Positions 36,415-43,962 of a stretch of 64,000 nt of DNA are shown here, in pieces (position 1 is the first letter of the stretch; every line of letters begins with the position of its first letter). The notes beneath the pieces are model-generated. The model had not been told where the DNA came from, searched no databases, and was given only the letters and a program-made list of their open reading frames with translations. A program made the translations under genes and the position numbers. This DNA is from UBA5336 sp038526245 (GTDB lineage Bacteria; Pseudomonadota; Alphaproteobacteria; Caulobacterales; Hyphomonadaceae): NCBI GenBank assembly GCA_038526245.1, contig JBCBGZ010000001.1, positions 1 through 64,000 on the forward strand, given 5' to 3'.

Positions 36415-36448
36415 AAAGCGGCGCTCCCAACATTGGGGGCGCCGCTTT
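36415..36448. terminator. bidirectional terminator between clpA and the convergent gene
   Basis: A 14-bp stem with one G-T (36415-36428 with 36435-36448), loop AACATT. A run of A on the left gives a U-tail for the minus strand and CGTTT follows on the plus strand, so it can serve both converging genes. Confidence 0.85.
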
Positions 36449-36471
36449 CGTTTGCACGCGGGCAGATGGGA

Positions 36472-37518
36472 CTAGTCCCACAGTTCGCCCAATTCCAGGC
36501 GGTCGCGCCAGTCCTGGCCCACCGTCTCTGCGTCACCATGGGGATGACGGCGCAGGCGATGACCCAAGGTCACGACCGATGGTCCTGTGCGAACGTCAAC
36601 CCGCGCCAGAGATGCAACGATGTCGCGCAAGGCGTCCACCGGTGCTTCGCAATTGGCGTGGACCTCAGCTTCCGCAAGTCGCCACCCAGCAGGGTCCCAG
36701 CGCAGGGCCAGGACCACATTGGGCTGTCCGTTCCAACGGAAAACCGCCATCCGACCGAGCACGAGATCATGCTGGAAATCGCGCAGGCAGTTTTTGAACT
36801 CCAGCGCCAACGCGCCGAGCGCATCAGCACAAGTAACCGCCTCAAACGGCACTGGCAGCGCAGGAACAGCCTGTATCCCGACAAAACGTTGGGCCGCAAG
36901 CGCATCCGCTGCCTTGGCGAACAGGTGCGCCGCAGAGTCCGTCTTGGCCAGGGCCTTTGCCAGCCGCTCGCTCGCGCCCAGCCCATGTATTCGGTCTACC
37001 AGAACCATCGTCAGGGCAAGGTCACGTGCGGCTTGAAGGTGAGGCACTTTCGCCACGACCGCGGCCTCATGGAGGCGAGCTGGCAGGGCAAACACCACTT
37101 CAAGCTGCGCAGGTTGCAAAGCTCCCATGTGACGCAGGACGCGGTTGGCCGCCGGCTGGTTGAACATGGCCAGAAAGCGACCGTACTGTTCCTCACGCCA
37201 AAGAGTTTCACCCATCCGGCTGAGCGCCTTCATCAGACCAGACGTCTCTCCCGAGCCTATCAGGCGCCGGGCCAAAGAGGCGTCCTTGTGACGCTCCACA
37301 GCCAGGGCGAGCTCGGTCAAATCCCGCGCGCCACTTGCAAGCAGGATCGCCGCAGCATGGCGACGCGCAGCCGGTAGCGCCAGGAAATCCCTGTGGGGAG
37401 CGGGCCAAACGCTCGCAATCGCACCAGCGTGGGGCCCGGCCAGGAATTTCAGCAAGGGAGTCGCGCCCGCAGCATTCGCCATTTGGCTCCGCGAGCGGTG
37501 TGTCATGCCATCGGCCAT
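36472..37518 (-). CDS. hypothetical protein, 348 residues
   Basis: I do not recognise this protein. It is Ala/Leu-rich, with no signal peptide or membrane segment and a mainly helical first two thirds (ALPAARRHAAAILLASGARDL, ERLAKALAKTDSAAHLFAKAADAL). The last 110 residues look like a separate domain, with FKNCLRDFQHDLVLGRMAVFRW and HANCEAPVDALRDIVASL, each holding a cysteine. ATG 37518 is preceded by TGGAGG at five bases; two in-frame ATGs lie upstream. It ends at a shared terminator with clpA and its 5' side faces the structured intergenic region. Confidence 0.65.
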   Translation of the reverse strand: MADGMTHRSRSQMANAAGATPLLKFLAGPHAGAIASVWPAPHRDFLALPAARRHAAAILLASGARDLTELALAVERHKDASLARRLIGSGETSGLMKALSRMGETLWREEQYGRFLAMFNQPAANRVLRHMGALQPAQLEVVFALPARLHEAAVVAKVPHLQAARDLALTMVLVDRIHGLGASERLAKALAKTDSAAHLFAKAADALAAQRFVGIQAVPALPVPFEAVTCADALGALALEFKNCLRDFQHDLVLGRMAVFRWNGQPNVVLALRWDPAGWRLAEAEVHANCEAPVDALRDIVASLARVDVRTGPSVVTLGHRLRRHPHGDAETVGQDWRDRLELGELWD

Positions 37519-37886
37519 GACAACCTCCATCATTTAGATATAGGAACGCTACGTCTCCCACACAAACTGCGGGCGGTGTTGAAGCGTGCTGCTGGAAACA
37601 GTTTTAAGTGGGTGTCAGTCGTCGCCGGCAAGGGCGCGGGACGGCTGACGGAGCCCTCCCGTCTTGGGATGGGCGCACATATCGTAACTATGGCATTGCC
37701 GCATCGTGTATTCCTCTACGCCCGGACCCATTCCGGGTGAGCGCGCGACTTACGCGCGGAATATGACGTCAGTTTGACGTTAGAGGATTTTTTGAAAGGC
37801 GCAAAACAAAAGAGCCGCCCCAAGGGGCGGCTCCCGTGAGCCGGAAGGCTCTTGAGTCTTCTGATCCCGAGGGATCAAGGGGTTCA
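37519..37886. other. gene-free stretch with a chain of hairpins
   Basis: No convincing coding sequence on either strand. Inverted repeats follow one another: 37614-37623/37640-37649 (10 bp, one G-T), 37653-37660/37666-37674 (8 bp, one bulge), 37721-37726/37732-37737 (6 bp), 37742-37747/37753-37758 (6 bp), 37765-37771/37775-37781 (7 bp, one G-T, with TTTTTT at 37788-37793), then the minus-strand terminator at 37812-37833, 37838-37842/37847-37851 (5 bp) and 37862-37868/37871-37877 (7 bp). The left part could be a small plus-strand RNA ending near 37793; the right part is the 3' region of the 26-codon gene. This is inference from pairing alone. Confidence 0.35.
37801..37833 (-). terminator. intrinsic terminator (minus strand) of the 26-codon gene
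   Basis: A 10-bp perfect repeat, 37812-37821 with 37824-37833; read on the minus strand the stem is followed by TTTTGTTTTG, a good U-tract. It lies 54 bases after the stop of the tiny gene at 37887-37967. Confidence 0.8.
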
Positions 37887-37967
37887 TTAAAGGGCGCGCA
37901 GAGGCTGCTCCACGTCACCACCAAAACGAACCGACCCAATCGCCGTTCCTGGTTTCTCACTTGACAT
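37887..37967 (-). CDS. 26-residue small protein with extreme Shine-Dalgarno
   Basis: ATG 37967 to TAA 37887 encodes 26 residues beginning MSSEKPGTAIGS and ending QPLRAL. The sequence AAAGGAGGTGATCC (complement of 37969-37982) precedes it, with seven bases between the GGAGG core and the ATG. This is a 14-base complement of the 16S rRNA 3' tail, far longer than any other site in the window. A hairpin pair and an intrinsic terminator follow, so it can be an independent short message. No function is known to me; no signal peptide or membrane segment is visible. The plus strand equally reads as a piece of the 16S rRNA end, which is the main alternative. Confidence 0.55.
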   Translation of the reverse strand: MSSEKPGTAIGSVRFGGDVEQPLRAL

Positions 37968-38134
37968 TGGATCACCTCCTTTCAGTTGCTTCAGTCCAAA
38001 AAGCGAATGCCCGCTGCAATCTGCGGACAATCGAGACTTAGCAGGATGCGTGCCTAAGGAAAGGTAAAAGCTTTGCGATCTGCAATGATCTATTATGAGA
38101 GGGCGGCGGGACGTGCGCCGAATGGGATGCCGCC

Positions 38135-38575
38135 ATGGCCGACGACTTAGATCAGGACATTCAGATCACACCAGAACTGCGCCTTCAGGCATGGGAATTG
38201 AGCGAGTCGTTTGTGCGGGCATCCGGGCCGGGAGGGCAAAACGTCAATAAGGTCGCGACGGCGGTTCAATTGCGCTGGAACGTCTCGCGTTCTGCGTTGC
38301 CGGGTCCGGTGAAAGCCCGGTTTGCGCGCCGCTACGCAAACCGGATCACCAAAGAGGGCGACTTCGTCATCGAATCCTCGCGTCACCGGAGCCAGCTTCT
38401 CAATCGACAAGACGCGCGCAAACGCCTCGCCGACCTGATCGCCGGTGTGGCTTCAGCCCCCAAGCGCCGCGTGCGCACGCGGCCCACGGCGGGGTCCGTC
38501 CGGCGCCGCTTGGCTTCCAAGAAAAAGCGCAGCGATGTGAAGTCCCTGCGCGGGAAGGTCGACCCAACCGAATGA
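38135..38575 (+). CDS. arfB: alternative ribosome-rescue peptidyl-tRNA hydrolase ArfB
   Basis: A 146-residue class I release-factor-like protein that frees stalled ribosomes by hydrolysing peptidyl-tRNA. The catalytic GGQ is at 33-35 (SGPGGQNVNKVATAVQLRW), and the C-terminal tail is strongly basic (KRRVRTRPTAGSVRRRLASKKKR), as needed to enter the empty mRNA channel. The codon-recognition domains of full release factors are absent, as in ArfB (YaeJ). Confidence 0.93.
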   Translation: MADDLDQDIQITPELRLQAWELSESFVRASGPGGQNVNKVATAVQLRWNVSRSALPGPVKARFARRYANRITKEGDFVIESSRHRSQLLNRQDARKRLADLIAGVASAPKRRVRTRPTAGSVRRRLASKKKRSDVKSLRGKVDPTE

Positions 38576-38603
38576 GACTGGCTAGGCTTTCGGTTCCGCT
38601 CGG

Positions 38604-39545
38604 TTAGTCTTTCACCAAACCGATTTCGCGCAGGCGTTCCATGAGATAATCGTGGGCGCTGATGGGCGCGAAGGCCTTTGCACCCTGATTAAGGCATGAC
38701 TGCAGGGGCTCTATGAGCACATCTGGTGCAAAGTGAAGAAAGAACGGCGTTGAATAGCGTGGTAGATGGGCCCTGTCCGGAGCCGGGTTCATCACCCTGT
38801 GTGTGGTTGACGGCAGGAGCCCGCCGGTCAGCCTTTGCAACATGTCACCCACATTGATCACCAAGGCCCCGGGGGGTGGATTGACGCTGAGCCATTCGCC
38901 AGATCGATGCTGAACCTGGAGGCCCGCTTCTTCCGCGCCGAGCAGAAGCGTAATGACGTTGATGTCCTCATGGGCAGCGGCGCGCACGGATCCCGGTGGG
39001 GGAGGGGTAAGTTGGGGAGGGTAGTGCAGTAGCCGGAGGATCGAATTGCCTTCGCGCACACGGGGCGTGAACCAGCCCGGTTCAAGCCCAAGATCGATGG
39101 CGACCGCGGTCAGTAGACTTTGGCCGAGGTCATCAAGTGCATCGAAAAGGGCGCACGTTGCAATATCAAAGTCGGCAACTTCGGGAACCGATGGTGTCGG
39201 CCGCATTGTGTCTGCGTGTTGTGATCCGGGTGTGTCTGCGCGACCCGTATGCCAGAATTCCTTCTGGTCGGCCGCAGCCTCGCCCTTGGCGTTCTCGGTC
39301 GCAAATGCGGTGTAGCCACGCTGTCCGCCATTTTCCCGGTCGTCGTATTTCAGCTTTGTGCTTGTTGGGAGGGCGAAGAATGCTTTCATCGCTTCGGTGG
39401 CTCGATCGATGATGCCGGTGGAAACAGGGTGGTCCGTCAAGACAGCGAAACCCGTTTCGCGAAAGCTCTTGCCGAGGCTGGACGCAAATGTGTCCGGGTC
39501 ACTGGACAAAAGGTCGAAGGAAATCGGTTCGAAATAGCGTGTCAT
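38604..39545 (-). CDS. 2-oxoglutarate/Fe(II) oxygenase, isopenicillin N synthase family
   Basis: A 313-residue non-heme iron oxygenase. The iron ligands are in AAHEDINVITLLLG (HxD) and STTHRVMNP (distal H), and the 2-oxoglutarate Arg is in the following PRYSTPFFLHF. The N-terminal DIOX_N part (FRETGFAVLTDHPV) is present. Substrate unknown; nearest families act on small metabolites or plant-type secondary compounds. It is divergent from the SEL1 gene across a 269-base structured region. Confidence 0.85.
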   Translation of the reverse strand: MTRYFEPISFDLLSSDPDTFASSLGKSFRETGFAVLTDHPVSTGIIDRATEAMKAFFALPTSTKLKYDDRENGGQRGYTAFATENAKGEAAADQKEFWHTGRADTPGSQHADTMRPTPSVPEVADFDIATCALFDALDDLGQSLLTAVAIDLGLEPGWFTPRVREGNSILRLLHYPPQLTPPPPGSVRAAAHEDINVITLLLGAEEAGLQVQHRSGEWLSVNPPPGALVINVGDMLQRLTGGLLPSTTHRVMNPAPDRAHLPRYSTPFFLHFAPDVLIEPLQSCLNQGAKAFAPISAHDYLMERLREIGLVKD

Positions 39546-39665
39546 GGCGTTCTTCTAGTCCGCTCCATTCACCAAGAAAACCGTCTGAGAGAAACCAATT
39601 ATCGGCCGTATGGCCTCGCGGGCGGCAAAACATGAATATTCAGCGTCCATCCGTTTACATACCGG

Positions 39666-39703
39666 GGCTTTGCGCCCGCTGCCATTAACCAAGACGCAAA
39701 GCC
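39666..39703. repeat. 9-bp inverted repeat in the 39546-39814 intergenic region
   Basis: GGCTTTGCG at 39666-39674 and CGCAAAGCC at 39695-39703 form a perfect 9-bp stem with a 20-base loop. It could be an operator or part of a structured leader; there is no T-run after it on either side. Confidence 0.5.
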
Positions 39704-39720
39704 TTCAGGGCACCTTCTAC

Positions 39721-39780
39721 GTGTCGCCGATGGGGCGATGGATGGGCGCCACCCCACATCAGATTGCCTTGAGGCGACAC
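39721..39780 (+). promoter_or_regulatory. nested stem structure upstream of the SEL1 gene, candidate leader RNA
   Basis: Outer stem GTGTCGCC (39721-39728) with GGCGACAC (39773-39780), 8 bp perfect. Directly stacked inside it, 39729-39735 pairs with 39753-39760 (7 bp with one bulged A), and bases 39761-39772 form a one-sided internal loop. The ATG of the SEL1 gene is 35 bases downstream. I do not recognise a known riboswitch class. Confidence 0.35.
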
Positions 39781-39814
39781 AATGGGACGGCGCGGGTGTT
39801 AAAGGACGACGACA

Positions 39815-40090
39815 ATGCCGTTTGCAGAATTTGAAATTGAGTTTGAACCCACCGAAGGCCTTTGCGCCCAAAGCGACGGCGAGTCGCTTTACCGCGCAGG
39901 ATTGGCATTCTCTCTGGGTGAAACCGTGGAAATGGACCTCGTGGAAGCCCACAAATGGTTCAACCTTGCAGCAGCCAAAGGCCACGAGGCCGCCAAGGAT
40001 CTGCGCCAGGAAATGGCGGATCAAATGAGCCGCGAAGACATTCGCCTTGCTCTGAAAGCCGCGCGCGAATGGGTTCGCAAAATGAACTAA
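39815..40090 (+). CDS. SEL1-like repeat protein
   Basis: A 91-residue protein with one SEL1-type helical repeat (SLYRAGLAFSLG, VEAHKWFNLAAAKGHEAAKDLR) followed by an amphipathic C-terminal helix ending REWVRKMN. Such proteins are protein-interaction scaffolds; the partner is unknown. AAAGGACGACGACA precedes ATG 39815, and a structured leader lies just upstream. Confidence 0.78.
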   Translation: MPFAEFEIEFEPTEGLCAQSDGESLYRAGLAFSLGETVEMDLVEAHKWFNLAAAKGHEAAKDLRQEMADQMSREDIRLALKAAREWVRKMN

Positions 40091-40113
40091 GGGGCTAAGC
40101 CCTGGGTTCAGGT

Positions 40114-41250
40114 TCAGACGATTAGGCCGTCCATGGGCCGGGAACTGTTCTGGAACACGCGGGAGTCGAGCGCGCCTCGGTCGATACCCAAATGGTCGCG
40201 TAGCAGGCCCTTGAGAATAGAAGTGAGATCGTTGGCGGGTGCCAGGTCTCGTCCTTCGTAAAGTGCCCTTTGGGATACGCCCGGCCAGTCCCCCAGGACC
40301 TTGCCACCCCTGACCGCGCCGCCTGCGAGTATGACGAGTCCACCTGTGCCGTGGTCTGTGCCTCTGGTTCCGTTCTCAGCAACCGTGCGTCCGAATTCAG
40401 AGCAAAGTACGACGCAGGTATTCTCCCAGTGAGCGCCAAGCGCGTCTTTTAGAGCTGCGAATCCAGCGTCCAGGCCCTGAAAACGTCCGTTCAAGAAACC
40501 GGTTTGACCCGCATGACTGTCCCACCCATCGAGGGACACCATGGCGACACCGGGGCCTCCGGATCGCGCCATAAGCTCGCCGACCGCTTTTATGGATTGG
40601 GTGTAGGCCCGGCCGGGGCCTCCACCACGCCGGCCCATGTCAACGTCCGGCGTGCCCATGGTCCGCGCCAAATCCAGCGGTTCAGAGAAGACGGGATCGT
40701 TGGCGTATAGGGTTTCAAGGCGGGACATCAGGTCATCATCGGCAGCTTCGAACACCGCAGGCGCCCAATTCGTTGCTGGCGCACGTCCGCGCAAGGCGAG
40801 CGGGATCGAATAGCCGATTGCCAGGCCGGCTTGTCCGGAAACGCCCAGCACTCGATTGAGCCACCCATCTCGAGAGTCCGCCGCGCCCAGTATTTCAACC
40901 ACATCCTGACCATCGAAATGCGACCGGCCCCGATAGGGCGATGCTGCCGCATGAACAAAAGCTGCGTCTCCTGCATCGAACCACGATTTAAGTGTGGAAA
41001 GGGCAGGGTGGAGGCTGAATCCGTTGCCCAGGGGCAGTGATTGGGGCGCTGAGGCGATGAGCCCGGGTCTGAAACGCTCAAGGGAGGCATCCGCCGGAAC
41101 CAAGGCGGAAAGACCGTCCATCGCCCCTCGCGCGAGGACGAACACGAACTTCCGGTCGGCCATACCCTCTGCGAAGGCAACGGGCATCGTGGTTGCGAAG
41201 GTTGCTGCGCCGAATAGACCAAGGGCTTGGCGGCGATTGAAGTGCGTCAT
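40114..41250 (-). CDS. DUF1501 family protein, probable Tat substrate
   Basis: A 378-residue protein of DUF1501, a sulfatase/alkaline-phosphatase-like family. The N-terminus NRRQALGLFGAATFATTM looks like a twin-arginine signal, and tatABC are in this window. Seen are FVFVLARGAMDGLSALVP, SHFDGQDVVE and CSEFGRTVAENGTRGTDHGTGG. It follows the DUF1800 gene by five bases; the DUF1800-DUF1501 pair is common in many bacteria and its role is unknown. Confidence 0.87.
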   Translation of the reverse strand: MTHFNRRQALGLFGAATFATTMPVAFAEGMADRKFVFVLARGAMDGLSALVPADASLERFRPGLIASAPQSLPLGNGFSLHPALSTLKSWFDAGDAAFVHAAASPYRGRSHFDGQDVVEILGAADSRDGWLNRVLGVSGQAGLAIGYSIPLALRGRAPATNWAPAVFEAADDDLMSRLETLYANDPVFSEPLDLARTMGTPDVDMGRRGGGPGRAYTQSIKAVGELMARSGGPGVAMVSLDGWDSHAGQTGFLNGRFQGLDAGFAALKDALGAHWENTCVVLCSEFGRTVAENGTRGTDHGTGGLVILAGGAVRGGKVLGDWPGVSQRALYEGRDLAPANDLTSILKGLLRDHLGIDRGALDSRVFQNSSRPMDGLIV

Positions 41251-41255
41251 CGAGG

Positions 41256-42623
41256 CTATCTCCTTTGGAATTCCGGACTCATCAGGGCCAGCGTCAGCCC
41301 TTGTGTTCCACTTTCAGCTCGGATGACTGCCTGGCGGGTCTCAGAGCTGACCAGGTCGCCAAGCGCCTGATCCAGGAAGTCTCGCGCGTCTGAACTGGAT
41401 TGCCGTGAGGATACTCTGCGGGCCCATTCAATGCGCTTGTTCAGGGAATCAGGGCCGATCCACGCGTCTTTCGTGTCGGGCCAACCTTCCGGACTGGGGG
41501 CGTTGAAGGGCAATTGGGCAAAGCTCTCGAGGACGTCTCTCGGTTCTCCGGCAAACACCGAAGTTAATCCTATCATGCGTGATGTGGACGTCAGCAGATC
41601 GTCAGGTGTCTTCACTTTCTCTTGCTGACGTGACCATGCTTCAGGTGCCGTCAGCAAAGCATTGTAGAGCGCCATCAAGTCACCATCACTTTGTAAAAAT
41701 GCGGTCGCCAACCGGTCAATGAGGGCCGGCGGAGGCGCGTCAGCCACAAAATGGCGCGCGAGTTTCGTGGCTATGTGCGACGCGGTTGCCGGATGGCGCG
41801 CCAGGTCTCGTACAATTGCACGCGCCTGTTCTCCCCCTGCGTCAGAATAACGTTTTTGAAGAATGGTGCGCGATCCGGGCTCGTGGGTCAGGCTTAGAAA
41901 CAGGGTTTCTCCCAACCGATCTGAGGCAATACGCGGGTTTCCAAGTGTCCAGCCGGTAAGGGCGCGGGCAAACTCCGTCACATCATCCTGAGTGTACCCG
42001 GCAGCAGGCGTGACGGTGTGGAGTTCGAGGACTTCCCGGGCAAGGTTTTCATTAAGGCCGATATCTCTTCGGCGCCCAGCGCGCGAATTCGGACCGACCG
42101 ATTGCCAATTGTCCAGATAGACGAGCATCGCAGGGTGGAAGATCGCCGCCTCAGCCAGATCTGCGAAGGATCCGAGTATGTTCGGTCGAATGGCTTCGCG
42201 CTCATAGGCGCCCGCCATGGCCGCCACCTGGAATTTCTGGCTGGAAACCGAAAAATGGTTGGCCCAGAAGCGCGTCAATCGTTCGTGGAACGGGGCTTGT
42301 GTGGTGCTACCAAACTCAGACCGGGCGGAAACCTCCTTGATGAGCGTTTGACGAATATGCCTCCCAAATGACGCTACACCAGCAGGATTCACGTCCGGTG
42401 GCGCAGAGTTGCGACGCGATTGCTGTCGGATCACCCTGTGGTCAAAAAACGCCTTCACATGTTCCTGGGCGCTGAGGAGCCCACTATCCTTGAATGTGCG
42501 AAATGCAGTCGGCGTGAGTTGGCGCTGTAGCCAACCGACCGGATCAGCTTCGGCGGTACGGAGTTCTCCCTCCTTAGCACCGAGGCCAAATCGCGTGACC
42601 GCAATCGCAGCATTTAGTCCCAT
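41256..42623 (-). CDS. DUF1800 family protein
   Basis: A 455-residue DUF1800 protein, normally paired with DUF1501. Recognisable parts are AAIAVTRFGLGAKEGEL, RLTRFWANHFSVS, ENLAREVLELHTV, GYTQDDVTEFARALTGWT and VATKLARHFV-type IATKLARHFV. I see no clear signal peptide. GGGAG lies six bases before ATG 42623. First gene of a two-gene operon with the DUF1501 gene. Confidence 0.87.
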   Translation of the reverse strand: MGLNAAIAVTRFGLGAKEGELRTAEADPVGWLQRQLTPTAFRTFKDSGLLSAQEHVKAFFDHRVIRQQSRRNSAPPDVNPAGVASFGRHIRQTLIKEVSARSEFGSTTQAPFHERLTRFWANHFSVSSQKFQVAAMAGAYEREAIRPNILGSFADLAEAAIFHPAMLVYLDNWQSVGPNSRAGRRRDIGLNENLAREVLELHTVTPAAGYTQDDVTEFARALTGWTLGNPRIASDRLGETLFLSLTHEPGSRTILQKRYSDAGGEQARAIVRDLARHPATASHIATKLARHFVADAPPPALIDRLATAFLQSDGDLMALYNALLTAPEAWSRQQEKVKTPDDLLTSTSRMIGLTSVFAGEPRDVLESFAQLPFNAPSPEGWPDTKDAWIGPDSLNKRIEWARRVSSRQSSSDARDFLDQALGDLVSSETRQAVIRAESGTQGLTLALMSPEFQRR

Positions 42624-42725
42624 TGGGCACTCCCAAACAGCTCATTCTGGGTGGTGAAACGCGCTTGCGGGGGCAATCCGTCGAAAAAATATCATGGGGA
42701 GCAAAACAAGAGCGCGCCGGGCTTG

Positions 42726-42741
42726 GTAAATGAAAATTAAC
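42726..42741 (+). promoter_or_regulatory. possible CtrA-type site upstream of the DUF2336 gene
   Basis: GTAA at 42726-42729, seven bases, then TTAAC at 42737-42741, one mismatch from TTAA-N7-TTAAC. It lies 58 bases before the DUF2336 start. Suggestive only. Confidence 0.3.
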
Positions 42742-42798
42742 CGGCTCGCTGACTCTATGACGCCATAGAATTGCTGCGGATTTGAGAGAGAGCAAACC

Positions 42799-43947
42799 AT
42801 GAGTGTCCAGTCTCTAAGGCCTGAACTCACGCAGGATGATATTGTGCGCCTGATGAAGGGCGAGACACCCGAGGCGCGGGCATCCGTTGCCCATCGTCTT
42901 TGCCGGCGTATTGCCCTTGATGTTTTGACAGAGCATGAGCGGGCTTATGCTCAGGAAATCATGTCCATTCTCGCGCGTGATACCGCGGAACTGGTGCGCA
43001 GGACCCTTGCGATAACCCTGCGCAACTCTCCAATCTTGCCCCGGGACCTGGCCCTTGCACTGGCCCAGGATGTGGAAACGGTCGCAATTCCAGTGCTCGA
43101 AAACTCGCCGGCCTTTACCGAGCAGGACCTTGTCGAAATCGTGCTTGCTGCAACGGCTGCCAAGCAATCGGCGATCGCCAACCGCAGCGAAGTGTCCTGC
43201 ACTCTTTCTGAGGTGATTGCAGAGCATGCGGCACTGGACGCCGTGAAGACTCTGGCAGCAAATCCAGGCGCAGACATCAGCGACAAGGCATTTTCAGACA
43301 GTTTGGGTCGTTTCCCACGTGATGAAGCGCTGCAAACGGCCATCGTCGGTCGGGAATATGTTCCAATGCATATTGCCGAAAAAATGGTCTCGCTCGTGTC
43401 GGGCAAAGTGTTCGATATGCTCGTTAATCGCCACCAGCTTCCAGCTCAAATGGCGATCGAACTGGCGTCAAATACGCGCGAACGATCGACCATCGATCTC
43501 GTCGATCAGGCAGGGCGGTCCGATGATTTGCCGAGATTTGTATCTCAGCTCAATCTGAATGGTAGACTCAGCCACTCGCTTATCCTTCGCGCGCTGTGCG
43601 TCGGGCATATGTCCTTCGTTGAGCATGCGCTTGCGGAGCTGTCTGGAGTTCCTCACCAGCGGGTCTGGCTGATGATCCACGATGCCGGCCCGCTCGGTTT
43701 GCAAGCCGTCTTTGACAGAGCCGGTTTGCCCCGGCGATTCCTGCCCGTGTTCCGCGCGGCCGTTGGAGTCTATCACGACACAAGCCACGATGGCGGCGTG
43801 AATGACAGGACCCGTTTCCGAGCTCGCATGATTGAGCGCGTATTGACGCAGATCCAATCCTTGCCGCGCGAAGACGTGGACTATCTGCTCGAAAAGCTCG
43901 ATGCCCTGAGTGATGACATCAGTGAAGATGAATCCGACGCCGCGTGA
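42799..43947 (+). CDS. DUF2336 family protein
   Basis: A 382-residue HEAT-like helical protein of DUF2336, an alphaproteobacterial family that I associate with cell-cycle and motility regulons, function unknown. Typical are the N-terminal RLCRRIALDVLTEHERAYAQEI, DTAELVRRTLAITLRNSPILP and the DLALALAQDVETVAIPVLENSP run. The tail is acidic (SDDISEDESDAA). It is convergent with the EAL-like gene, 15 bases between the stops. Confidence 0.85.
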   Translation: MSVQSLRPELTQDDIVRLMKGETPEARASVAHRLCRRIALDVLTEHERAYAQEIMSILARDTAELVRRTLAITLRNSPILPRDLALALAQDVETVAIPVLENSPAFTEQDLVEIVLAATAAKQSAIANRSEVSCTLSEVIAEHAALDAVKTLAANPGADISDKAFSDSLGRFPRDEALQTAIVGREYVPMHIAEKMVSLVSGKVFDMLVNRHQLPAQMAIELASNTRERSTIDLVDQAGRSDDLPRFVSQLNLNGRLSHSLILRALCVGHMSFVEHALAELSGVPHQRVWLMIHDAGPLGLQAVFDRAGLPRRFLPVFRAAVGVYHDTSHDGGVNDRTRFRARMIERVLTQIQSLPREDVDYLLEKLDALSDDISEDESDAA

Positions 43948-43962
43948 TGTCTAAAGGTTCGA

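Noticed and set aside
37576..37740. Plus-strand frame of about 54 codons from GTG 37576
   Set aside because: No family resemblance, poor ribosome-binding site, and it runs through strong hairpins; treated as non-coding.
37961..37985. Fragment of 16S rRNA 3' end on the plus strand
   Set aside because: Seventeen bases match the 16S tail, but the upstream helix 45 region is absent, so it is not an rRNA gene; a Shine-Dalgarno for the minus-strand 26-codon gene is simpler. Kept as an alternative there.
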